This document shows, in pieces, positions 6,774 through 12,730 of a DNA stretch of 15,453 nucleotides. Every line of letters starts with the position of its first letter. The first letter of the stretch is position 1. The stretch lies in contig CAYTZO010000018.1 of NCBI GenBank assembly GCA_964442525.1, positions 1-15,453 of the forward strand, read 5' to 3'. The DNA comes from CAYTZO01 sp964442525 (GTDB taxonomy: Bacteria; Patescibacteriota; Microgenomatia; UBA10105; UBA927). The position numbers and the translations under genes were made by a program. Under the pieces are notes generated by a model that searched no databases, had not been told where the DNA came from, and saw only the letters and a program-made list of their open reading frames with translations.

Positions 6774-7097
6774 TCAGTTAATAAGTTTATTTAACTCCGA
6801 CAGGAGTGTTTCTTTCGATTGTACTCCAATGAACTGTTTGACTACTGTTCCGCCTTTGAAGATCATGAGGGTCGGGATACTCATGACGCTGTATTTTTGA
6901 CTCGTTTGAGGATTCTCATCCACGTTGAGCTTACCCACGGCTGCTTTGCCGGAAAGCTCTTTGGCAAGCTCCTCGACCACCGGTCCCTGTACAAGACACG
7001 GCCCGCACCAAGGCGCCCAAAAATCCACGAGCACCGGCACGGCAGAGCGCAATACCTGATCATCAAAGTTTTGATCCGTCACGGTAAGTTCAGCCAT
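6774..7097 (-). CDS. trxA: Thioredoxin
   Basis: The 107-residue protein has the classical thioredoxin fold and length. The active site is WCGPC at 30-34, preceded by VDFWAP, and the cis-Pro loop is SIPT (P75), with FKGG after it. It is the cytosolic dithiol donor, recycled by the TrxB encoded next. The start at 7097 is set by a strong SD (AAAGGAG, four bases before the ATG); the long in-frame upstream extension has no thioredoxin homology. Its promoter faces away from csoR across a shared 170-bp region, so thioredoxin may respond to the same stress as the copper operon. In this context it could also feed electrons to the CcdA-like membrane protein encoded at 10932. Confidence 0.95.
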   Translation of the reverse strand: MAELTVTDQNFDDQVLRSAVPVLVDFWAPWCGPCLVQGPVVEELAKELSGKAAVGKLNVDENPQTSQKYSVMSIPTLMIFKGGTVVKQFIGVQSKETLLSELNKLIN

Positions 7098-7143
7098 AGA
7101 ACTCCTTTCTTCTATATATGATATCGAGAGGAAAACAAACTTT

Positions 7144-7176
7144 AGTATACCACCGGTTTGGGTCTGGGGAAACCCC
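7144..7176 (-). promoter_or_regulatory. Promoter of trxA-trxB
   Basis: Minus strand extended -10 TGGTATACT, with the hexamer at 7144-7149. The region 17 bp upstream (TTTCCC) is a poor -35. It overlaps a GGGG-AAA-CCCC inverted repeat (7166-7176) that could hold a regulator or simply replace the -35. The leader is about 40 nt and carries the trxA SD. Confidence 0.5.
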
Positions 7177-7193
7177 TCAAATAGGTAGGGTCC

Positions 7194-7245
7194 TTGACAA
7201 AAAACAAAAACGTGGTAGGATATTTCTATCCCCCTGGTGGGGATA
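7194..7245 (+). promoter_or_regulatory. csoR promoter with probable CsoR operator
   Basis: A perfect -35 TTGACA (7194-7199) is followed after 16 bp by TAGGAT (7216-7221) preceded by TGG, an extended -10 context. Directly downstream, covering the expected transcription start, is the perfect inverted repeat TATCCCC-CTGGT-GGGGATA (7227-7245). GC-tract palindromes of the form TAxCCCC...GGGGxTA are the typical operators of CsoR/RcnR-family repressors, and the first gene encodes such a repressor. Binding would block initiation; Cu(I) would release it and induce the whole operon. Confidence 0.8.
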
Positions 7246-7270
7246 AATCGTTTGAGAGGAGACAAAGCGT

Positions 7271-7564
7271 TTGCACAGAGGTATGCCAAAAGGTATTCCC
7301 AGAGATCAATCAACGCAGCACATGGCCCTTCACCGCCTCAAAATTGCCCGGGGCCATCTTAATCGCGTCATCGCGATGGTTGAAGAGGGAAAATACTGCA
7401 TTGAGATCATCAACCAATCGCTTGCAGTACAGGCAGCCCTCAAGTCGATTGACGAGCTGATTCTCAAAAATCACATGGAAACCTGCGTTGCGGCGGAAAT
7501 CAAAAAGGGCGAGAGCCGCGAGGTCATTGATGAAATCATGAAAGTTATGGGGAAAAAAAGATAG
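7271..7564 (+). CDS. csoR: CsoR-family copper-sensing transcriptional repressor
   Basis: This all-helical DUF156/CsoR protein has 97 residues. The Cu(I) ligand set is intact: C43 (in GKYCIEI), H68 and C72 (in NHMETCV), with the same spacing as the known Cys-His-Cys site, C36-H61-C65, of Mycobacterium tuberculosis CsoR. That points to copper rather than nickel or formaldehyde sensing. Basic residues before C43 (LHRLKIARGHLNRV) form the DNA-contact helix. The start is either TTG at 7271, with GAGAGGAG eight bases upstream, or ATG at 7283 (93 residues), whose AGAGG lies too close to the codon; I favour the TTG. The C-terminal tail is long and charged (EVIDEIMKVMGKKR). It heads the copper operon and should autoregulate. 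Confidence 0.92.
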   Translation: MHRGMPKGIPRDQSTQHMALHRLKIARGHLNRVIAMVEEGKYCIEIINQSLAVQAALKSIDELILKNHMETCVAAEIKKGESREVIDEIMKVMGKKR

Positions 7565-7654
7565 TGAGAAGGCTAGGATAAGTTGCAGGAGTAGCGTTTC
7601 CCTCATTGCGGATCTTTCCAAACTGCAAAACTCTTAGGCGAATCATCGTTTTAT

Positions 7655-8017
7655 ATGGAAAAACCTATCGTTACGACCATAGGAATACTTATTATTGCCG
7701 CCATCTACTGGTTCTTTTTTGGGAAAAAGGAAGAAGCGACTGAAGTAGGCGACCAGGCGACAGTGGTGGTGGATGGTGGCTATAAACCATCGGTGATTCG
7801 TATCCCCCAAGGTAAACCCGTTAAACTCACGTTTCTGCGTAAAGACCAAAGCGCCTGCCTTGAGGATATCTATTTTCCCGATTACAAAATCAAAACCTAT
7901 TTGCCGATCAATACGCCAGTTACCGTAACCCTCCCCCCCTCCCGCGTCGGTACGTCCAGCTTTCATTGCGGCATGGATATGTATCATGGCCGCATAGAAG
8001 TGGTTCACAGTACCTAG
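7655..8017 (+). CDS. Membrane-anchored cupredoxin-domain copper-binding protein
   Basis: The 120-residue protein has one N-terminal membrane anchor (about 5-22) and a cupredoxin-like beta domain outside the cell. Candidate copper ligands are C68 in SACLEDIYFPDY and the cluster H104-C105-G-M107-D-M109-Y-H111 near the end. This arrangement, C...FPDY...LP...FHCGM, is typical of small cupredoxins that accompany CopA ATPases. It probably receives Cu(I) exported by CopA or buffers copper at the membrane surface, rather than transferring electrons. No SD is seen before the ATG. The 90-bp spacer after csoR holds a weak TTGCAG/CTGCAA pairing but no clear promoter or terminator. Confidence 0.82.
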   Translation: MEKPIVTTIGILIIAAIYWFFFGKKEEATEVGDQATVVVDGGYKPSVIRIPQGKPVKLTFLRKDQSACLEDIYFPDYKIKTYLPINTPVTVTLPPSRVGTSSFHCGMDMYHGRIEVVHST

Positions 8018-8022
8018 TTCAT

Positions 8023-10212
8023 ATGAATCAACGTATTTCTTTTCCTATTATCGGCATGCATTGCGCTAGTTGCGCAAAGCTCATTGAGCGGCAGCTCCAA
8101 CGCACTCCCGGCGTCAGGGCCGCATCGGTCAACTACGGCAGCGAACAGGCAACCGTAGAATTTGATGAGAAAGCAGGCAGTCTCAAGGCCATCGGCAAAG
8201 CCGTCAAGTCGGCCGGATATACGGCCGTGTTTGAAAACCAATCGCAAAAAACTCCGGAACAAATTAAGGAGGAAGCCAAACGGCGGGAGCTCGCTGATCT
8301 GGCTCGAAAAGTGTGGGTATCGGCAGTACTGAGTTTTTTCATTACGCTCGGAAGTTTTCCTGAATGGTTTCGCGCAACATTCTCTTTCCTGCCTTTCTAT
8401 GAACTCCTGACCAAACAGTTTGTACTGCTTCTCCTGACTACCCCCGTGCAACTTTGGGCCGGCTGGGGATTCTACCAGGCCACCTGGAGCGGACTCAAAA
8501 ACCGCACGGCCAGCATGGATACGCTTATCGCCATCGGCACGACCGCTGCCTTCGGTTTCTCGGTAATCACCACGCTTTTTCCCAACGAGCTGCGGTCGGC
8601 AGGATTTCCCCTTTTAACCTACTTTGATACCGCAGCGGTCATTATCACGCTCATTCTTCTGGGCCGGTATCTCGAAACGAAAGTCAAATTACATACAAGC
8701 GACGCGATCAAAAAACTTCTTCGTCTGCAGGCAAAAACAGCCCGGGTGCTGCGCGGCGGAAAAGAAATCGATATTCCTATTGAAGACGTCAACATAGGCG
8801 ACATCATCCGCGTGCGCCCCGGAGAAAAAATTCCCGTTGATGGAACAATCACCGAAGGGCTAAGCTCTGTGGACCAGTCGATGGTGACCGGAGAATCCAT
8901 GCCCGTCGAGAAAAAAGTCGGCGACGCCGTAATCGGAGCGACCATGAATAAAACGGGGACGTTCCTCTTTGCCGCAACCAAGGTCGGCAGTGACACCATG
9001 CTTTCCCAGATTATCAGAATGGTTTCCGAGGCCCAAAGCTCCCGCGCGCCGATTGCCCGGCTTGCCGATGTTGTTTCGGGCTATTTTGTCCCGATTGTCC
9101 TCATGCTTTCTGTGGCTACATTTGTTCTGTGGTTCAACGTAGGGTCGTTTGCTCAAAGCTTTTCCAATATGATTGCCGTCCTTATTATCGCCTGTCCGTG
9201 TGCTCTGGGACTCGCGACCCCCACGGCCATTATGGCGGGAACCGGCCGTGGGGCCGAGCGTGGAATTCTCGTAAAAAACGCGGAAGCTCTGGAAATCGCC
9301 AATAAAGTAAAAACGATCGTATTTGATAAAACCGGTACCCTTACCCGAGGCAAACCCATGGTCACCGATATCACGGGAAAGGGGCAAACGCTCACTCTCG
9401 CGGCATCGCTTGAGAAAGGGAGCGAGCACAGTCTCGCGGAAGCTATCCTTGAGAAAGCGGCTGGACAAAAACTTTTCCCCGTCACCAATTTTCAGGCGCT
9501 CCCCGGCCGCGGCATTTCAGGGGAAATTGGCGGCAAGGAATACTTTTTCGGAAAACCGCAACAACCCTACCGGGAGCTGGAAGAGCAGGGAAAAACCGTT
9601 ATGGAGCTTCGCAGTGGACAAACGGTGCTGGGCACCATCGCCGTTGCCGATGTCCTCAAAGATGAGGCTAAAGAAACCGTTTCGCTTCTTGCCAAAAGCC
9701 ACATCGACGTGTGGATGATAACGGGCGACAATGAGAGAACGGCCAAAGCCATTGCCAAACAAGCCGGCATCACCAACGTCCTTGCCGACGTCCTCCCCAA
9801 CCAAAAAGCAGATAAAATCCGGGCGTTAAAAGGTCATGGGCCATCGAGCAGGGTGGTCGCCTTCGTCGGCGACGGCATTAACGACGCGCCGGCTCTGGCC
9901 GTTTCTGATGTCGGCATCGCAATGGGCACCGGCACGGACATCGCCATAGAATCGGCCGGCATTACCCTCCTCAATAAAGATCTTCGCAGTGTGAGCTCGG
10001 CAATAAAACTCTCCCATGCGACCCTTGGCATTATCAAACAGAACCTCTTTTGGGCGTTCGCGTATAACGTCACCCTCATCCCGGTTGCCATGGGCGTCCT
10101 TTTTCCTATAACCGGCTGGCTTTTAAATCCTGCTCTGGCTGCGTTTGCCATGGCGGCAAGTAGCATCTCCGTTGTCGGAAATTCCTTGCGACTGAAGGGC
10201 GTAAAGGTTTAA
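8023..10212 (+). CDS. copA: Cu(I)-exporting P1B-type ATPase
   Basis: The 729-residue copper exporter has one N-terminal heavy-metal-binding domain (GMHCASC, 11-17). Later motifs are the actuator-domain TGES (289-292), the membrane CPC (391-393), the phosphorylated DKTGT (D435), TGDN (567-570), GDGIND (616-621), and the Cu(I)-specific YN (681-682) and MxxSS (M710, S713, S714). Together CPC, YN and MxxSS define subgroup P1B-1, which pumps Cu(I) out of the cytosol. The His-Pro loop of the nucleotide domain reads SEHS (467-470), with Ser for the usual Pro; the His is kept, so activity is expected. The ATG at 8023, five bases after the cupredoxin stop, is chosen over an upstream frame extension lying inside that gene. 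No SD is visible. Confidence 0.95.
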   Translation: MNQRISFPIIGMHCASCAKLIERQLQRTPGVRAASVNYGSEQATVEFDEKAGSLKAIGKAVKSAGYTAVFENQSQKTPEQIKEEAKRRELADLARKVWVSAVLSFFITLGSFPEWFRATFSFLPFYELLTKQFVLLLLTTPVQLWAGWGFYQATWSGLKNRTASMDTLIAIGTTAAFGFSVITTLFPNELRSAGFPLLTYFDTAAVIITLILLGRYLETKVKLHTSDAIKKLLRLQAKTARVLRGGKEIDIPIEDVNIGDIIRVRPGEKIPVDGTITEGLSSVDQSMVTGESMPVEKKVGDAVIGATMNKTGTFLFAATKVGSDTMLSQIIRMVSEAQSSRAPIARLADVVSGYFVPIVLMLSVATFVLWFNVGSFAQSFSNMIAVLIIACPCALGLATPTAIMAGTGRGAERGILVKNAEALEIANKVKTIVFDKTGTLTRGKPMVTDITGKGQTLTLAASLEKGSEHSLAEAILEKAAGQKLFPVTNFQALPGRGISGEIGGKEYFFGKPQQPYRELEEQGKTVMELRSGQTVLGTIAVADVLKDEAKETVSLLAKSHIDVWMITGDNERTAKAIAKQAGITNVLADVLPNQKADKIRALKGHGPSSRVVAFVGDGINDAPALAVSDVGIAMGTGTDIAIESAGITLLNKDLRSVSSAIKLSHATLGIIKQNLFWAFAYNVTLIPVAMGVLFPITGWLLNPALAAFAMAASSISVVGNSLRLKGVKV

Positions 10213-10335
10213 TATAGTGTCTAGGAAGGAATAATTTTTCGACAACCTAAAGAGTTGCACCGATTAACGCCCGTACCCGTGCAATTTTTGTAGCGCAGCG
10301 TACGCCCCGCGGTCGAAAAATATCCCTGAGTAATT
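10213..10335 (+). other. Structured intergenic region between copA and the DUF1573 gene
   Basis: A perfect 10-bp inverted repeat, ATTTTTCGAC (10234-10243) with GTCGAAAAAT (10312-10321), encloses a second stem. In that stem 10250-10260 pairs with 10279-10289 (AAGAGTTGCAC with GTGCAATTTTT, including two G-U pairs), and a GC-rich stretch follows (10292-10311). This could fold as a closed multi-branch structure. Alternatively, the TTGCAC/GTGCAA hairpin followed by T5 could act as an intrinsic terminator or processing site that lowers expression of the genes downstream of copA. The sequence AGGAAGGA (10223-10230) resembles an SD but no start codon follows it. Confidence 0.5.
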
Positions 10336-10836
10336 ATGAATAACGATACGAAAGTCATTTTTGGGGCGATACTCGCAAGCCTCATTATTATCGTAGGCGC
10401 GGCGGTCGTTTTGGGAAAAGATACCACGCCCAAGCGGGATAGTATGGGAAGTGGATCATTTTCTGTTGATAAAAGAAGTGAGGATCTCGGATCGATGAAG
10501 GTTAGCGAGGAAAAAACGGCAACCTTCACGATTACCAATGCGGCGAACGATTCGGTCCTTCGCATATGGAATATCGCAACAAGCTGTAACTGCACCTTTG
10601 CAACGGTCACGATCGGAAGTGAAACGACCGGCGAGTTCAATATGACCATGCACATGAGCACTCGTCTCAAAAACTGGATGGGTGAAATCCCTCCGGGCCA
10701 AACCGCACTCCTTCACGTAATCTACCGGCCAAGCGTTATGCCTGTCTCTGGGCCGATATCGCGCCAGGTAACCTTCTCCACCAATGATCCGAAGAACGAA
10801 ACGGTGGAGGTAAGTATTCGTGCAAACGTTTTATAA
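10336..10836 (+). CDS. DUF1573-domain protein, membrane-anchored, with Cys-x-Cys and Met/His-rich segment
   Basis: The 166-residue protein has one N-terminal membrane anchor (about 7-27) and an external Ig-like DUF1573 domain: FTITNAANDSVLRIWNI (64-80), TSCNCTF with C84 and C86, IPPGQTALLHVIYRP (118-132) and VTFSTNDP (145-152). Between the CxC and the PPG turn lies an inserted stretch with M103, M105, H106, M107 and M115, a plausible soft-metal site. The family has no established biochemistry. The copper-operon position and the ligand-type residues suggest a copper chaperone or a target protecting envelope thiols; this is inference. No SD precedes the ATG. Its stop codon lies inside the left arm of a long hairpin shared with the next gene's start. 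Confidence 0.78.
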   Translation: MNNDTKVIFGAILASLIIIVGAAVVLGKDTTPKRDSMGSGSFSVDKRSEDLGSMKVSEEKTATFTITNAANDSVLRIWNIATSCNCTFATVTIGSETTGEFNMTMHMSTRLKNWMGEIPPGQTALLHVIYRPSVMPVSGPISRQVTFSTNDPKNETVEVSIRANVL

Positions 10837-10932
10837 TTCAGGAAACTCGGAAAGCTCAGTGCATCAGATACTCAGGAATTCTGATAGTCGGATTTATCGA
10901 TATTCTGAGCTTTCTGAGTATTCTGAATTATA
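10832..10932 (+). repeat. 28-bp inverted repeat linking the DUF1573 stop to the ccdA-like start
   Basis: Left arm 10832-10859 and right arm 10905-10932 pair along 28 positions with a single mismatch and two G-U pairs in RNA, around a 45-nt loop that has its own small stem (ATCAG 10863-10867 with CTGAT 10881-10885). The arms and loop are built from repeated TTCTGA/TCAGAA-type words. The hairpin covers the end of the DUF1573 gene and reaches the A of the next gene's ATG, so it could hide that start codon. It has no T-run, so it is not a classical terminator. A transcript stabiliser, a REP-like mobile repeat or a translational control element are all possible. Confidence 0.75.
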
Positions 10933-11774
10933 TGAATTTTATAAATAGTATCTCCCTCATTACCGCTTTCTTCGGCGGCATGGTAGCGCTGTTTGCTCCC
11001 TGTTGTATTACCTTTCTTCTGCCGAGTTACCTGGGGAGTATCTTCCGCGAAAAGAGCCGCGTTTTGTGGATGACGCTCCTATTTGGTCTCGGAATAGCAA
11101 CCATTCTCGTTCCGACTGCCTTGGGCATCCGAGCAGTCGGAGGATTGTTTCAAAGGTTTCACACGCAAACCTATGTTGCGGGCGGACTCTTCATGATTCT
11201 CTTAGGACTCATGGAACTCACCGGCAAAAAAATTACCCTTCCCATGCTTCATCTCACGATCGACCTCAATAAACGTCACGATCCGTGGTCTATCTACCTT
11301 CTGGGAGTCTTCTCGGGACTCACGACCTCCTGCTGCACGCCGGTTCTGGTTGGAATTCTCACCATAAGCTTCCTCTCGCCGACGTTTTTCTGGGCAGCCG
11401 CAGCCGGCATTGCCTACGTATTTGGCATGGTCGCACCGCTCGTCGTCCTCTCGCTTCTCCTCGAAAAAGTCAACTGGGCGGCGCTTCCTCAGTTCCGTTC
11501 AAAGACTCTCTCTGTTGGAAGAAAAACGATTCTTGTAAGCGATGCCGTTGCCGGCACTGTTTACCTAGTCTTCGGCATAACGTTGGTAGCACTGGCTCTT
11601 GCCGGCCGGATAACGATGGAAACTGCCGAGCCGCTCGGTCAGGGAATCGGATTTTTTTGGGGGACGGCCCGCTTCATCAGGGCGATCCCCTTTGGCGAAT
11701 ATCTCTTTGGCATTGTGATTGTCGTAAGTATTATTTGGTTTATCCGGAAAGGGAGGAACCGTCATGAAAAGTAA
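10932..11774 (+). CDS. CcdA/DsbD-type transmembrane thiol-electron transporter
   Basis: The 280-residue polytopic protein is of the cytochrome-c-biogenesis/DsbD transmembrane family, which carries reducing power from cytosolic thioredoxin across the membrane. The conserved Cys positions are present but doubled: APCCITFLLPSYLG (C24-C25) in the first helix and TSCCTPVLVG (C134-C135) in the fourth. The usual family forms are SPCVLP and TPCxGPxL, so C25 and C134 align with the redox pair and the Pro before each is lost. A C-terminal extension adds about one or two membrane segments beyond the common length of about 230 residues. No cytochrome c genes are nearby. With thioredoxin divergently encoded and copper genes upstream, it more likely keeps envelope copper or DUF1573 thiols reduced. 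Confidence 0.82.
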   Translation: MNFINSISLITAFFGGMVALFAPCCITFLLPSYLGSIFREKSRVLWMTLLFGLGIATILVPTALGIRAVGGLFQRFHTQTYVAGGLFMILLGLMELTGKKITLPMLHLTIDLNKRHDPWSIYLLGVFSGLTTSCCTPVLVGILTISFLSPTFFWAAAAGIAYVFGMVAPLVVLSLLLEKVNWAALPQFRSKTLSVGRKTILVSDAVAGTVYLVFGITLVALALAGRITMETAEPLGQGIGFFWGTARFIRAIPFGEYLFGIVIVVSIIWFIRKGRNRHEK

Positions 11775-11802
11775 ATTCAAAAAACTCCCCGGCGCCTCGT
11801 GA
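11764..11802 (+). CDS. Possible 12-codon leader peptide
   Basis: An ATG at 11764 overlaps the end of the CcdA-like gene and is preceded at ideal spacing (7 nt) by a near-perfect SD, GGGAGG (11751-11756). The frame reads MKSKFKKLPGAS and then TGA, and it continues in the same frame into the next small gene. Such a strong ribosome-binding site driving only 12 codons suggests either a leader peptide for the following gene or the decayed start of a longer protein. The peptide is short and basic and resembles no known family. Confidence 0.35.
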   Translation: MKSKFKKLPGAS

Positions 11803-11841
11803 ATGATTGTCAAAAATGTTGCATACTATAAGGAGAGAAAG

Positions 11842-11997
11842 GTGGTGAAATCTATGATGGCAAATTTGAGTGGAAGCTCTTACGGGGGCATGATGGCCGG
11901 GATCGGTTTTTGGGGAGCGCTCACCTGGATCCTTGTCGTCATCTTCCTCATCCTTGGCATCGTCTACTTTTGGAAAGAGATTAATAAAAAGCGGTGA
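11842..11997 (+). CDS. Small single-pass membrane protein (51 aa)
   Basis: Starting at GTG 11842, which has AAGGAG (11830-11835) six bases upstream, the product is 51 residues. It has a Gly/Ser/Met-rich N-terminus (MMANLSGSSYGGMMAGIG), one strong membrane helix (about 25-43, ALTWILVVIFLILGIVYFW) and a short basic tail (KEINKKR) implying a cytosolic C-terminus. An ATG at 11854 is an alternative (47 residues). It resembles the short Met/Gly-rich membrane proteins, sometimes with a SHOCT domain, found near metal-resistance genes, but no SHOCT domain is present. The paired Met residues could bind copper weakly. It probably belongs to the copper operon. Confidence 0.6.
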   Translation: MVKSMMANLSGSSYGGMMAGIGFWGALTWILVVIFLILGIVYFWKEINKKR

Positions 11998-12026
11998 ATG
12001 GGCTCGTTCGATTTGGAATTGTGAGG

Positions 12027-12032
12027 TATAAT
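12027..12032 (+). promoter_or_regulatory. -10 box for the PH-like gene
   Basis: A perfect TATAAT lies 9 nt before the ATG at 12042, so transcription would start within about 3 nt of the start codon. No good -35 and no SD are visible. This would let the last gene be expressed independently of the copper operon. Confidence 0.45.
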
Positions 12033-12041
12033 ACAAATACG

Positions 12042-12533
12042 ATGAGAGAAAAACCGGAAACTATTTTTTGGCAATCATCACCAATTCCGGATCCGACAGT
12101 AAAACAAAATAAACCCACGCCAGAGCTTCCTCAACTTTCCCGTGAAGCCAGTGCGGTGCTTTATTCTCTCTCCTCTGTATTTCCCTTTGACTTATTTCCC
12201 GACAAAATTATTATTCGGCTCAACCATGTTGACGTGATTCACGGAATTTTTTTCTGGTCCGGCGCGACGGACCGGATCCAGGTCATTGACATACGGGACG
12301 TGGGTGTCCAATATAATCCTATTTTTGCAAAACTTACCATTACTCCGGTGGGTCCCCCGAACATAACGCTGAACGTAAAATTCCTTTGGAGATACCAGGC
12401 GATGCGGGCAAAGCGCATCCTTCTGGGAATTCTTGAGTGCCACCGGCAGCAGGTGGATCTATCGAAATATTCAACCAAAGAACTCCTCCGGTATGTCGAA
12501 AAAATCGGCCGCGCCCGAAGCCCCTCACTATAA
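12042..12533 (+). CDS. Hypothetical protein, possibly bacterial PH-domain-like
   Basis: The 163-residue protein has no membrane segment or signal peptide. A Pro-rich N-terminus (about 1-35) leads into a domain with alternating strands: DKIIIRLNHVDVIHGIFFW, DRIQVIDIRDVGVQYNPIF and AKLTITP, followed by a helix with QAMRAKRILLGILECHRQQ. The order resembles bacterial PH/YdbT-like domains (strand pair, a RIxxIDIxDV element, closing helix), but the similarity is weak and no function follows from it. The start at ATG 12042 sits just after a TATAAT box; an in-frame ATG at 11994 would overlap the previous gene. Its stop codon directly abuts the convergent stop of the riboflavin-kinase gene. Confidence 0.65.
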   Translation: MREKPETIFWQSSPIPDPTVKQNKPTPELPQLSREASAVLYSLSSVFPFDLFPDKIIIRLNHVDVIHGIFFWSGATDRIQVIDIRDVGVQYNPIFAKLTITPVGPPNITLNVKFLWRYQAMRAKRILLGILECHRQQVDLSKYSTKELLRYVEKIGRARSPSL

Positions 12534-12730
12534 TTACCTATGACTTCGTAGCATCGCTTTAGCCATCCGGCAATCTTTGTTGATTTGGGCGACCATCTGT
12601 TTGGGAGAGGGAAAATTTTTGGAAGGCCGGATGAAGCCCACGATTTCGACTTCGATATTGCGGCCGTAAATGTTTTTTCGAAATTCAAATAAATACACCT
12701 CACACTGCGGCTTGGTTTCGCCGAAGATGA
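12534..12730 (-). CDS. ribF: Riboflavin kinase (RibF) C-terminal domain, cut by the assembly gap
   Basis: The minus-strand frame from the gap edge to TAA (12534-12536) encodes about 65 residues: IFGETKPQCEVYLFEFRKNI, then YGRNIEVEIVGFIRPSKNFP, then SPKQMVAQINKDCRMAKAML and a short basic tail. This is the closing part of the flavokinase barrel of RibF (family pattern EVHLFDF...LYGxxIxVEFxxxLRPExKF...L..QI..D). It phosphorylates riboflavin to FMN and, in the two-domain enzyme, adenylates FMN to FAD. The N-terminal part lies in or beyond the N run; a full two-domain RibF needs about 700 further bases, more than the 100 N shown. It might instead be a stand-alone riboflavin kinase. It was recognised by motif reading only. 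Confidence 0.82.

Noticed and set aside
7098..7313. Long N-terminal extension of thioredoxin
   Set aside because: A strong SD precedes the ATG at 7097, the resulting 107-residue protein is exactly family length, and the extension would cover the csoR promoter.
7966..8022. Upstream start for copA inside the cupredoxin gene
   Set aside because: The extension has no homology to copper ATPases; the ATG at 8023 begins just before the metal-binding domain and five bases after the previous stop.
9421..9432. Loss of the Pro in the CopA His-Pro loop (SEHS) as an inactivating change
   Set aside because: The functionally important His is kept and all catalytic motifs are intact; substitution of the Pro alone is not good evidence of loss of function.
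10836..10932. CRISPR-like array from repeated TTCTGA words
   Set aside because: The repeated words are only about 6-8 nt, unequally spaced, without spacers of constant length and without cas genes; they are explained by an inverted repeat.
11764..11997. UGA recoded as an amino acid (as in some CPR lineages), which would join the leader ORF and the small membrane gene
   Set aside because: TGA ends trxA, the PIG-V-like gene (as an ATGA overlap) and VKOR (also ATGA) exactly where those families should end, so TGA is a normal stop here.
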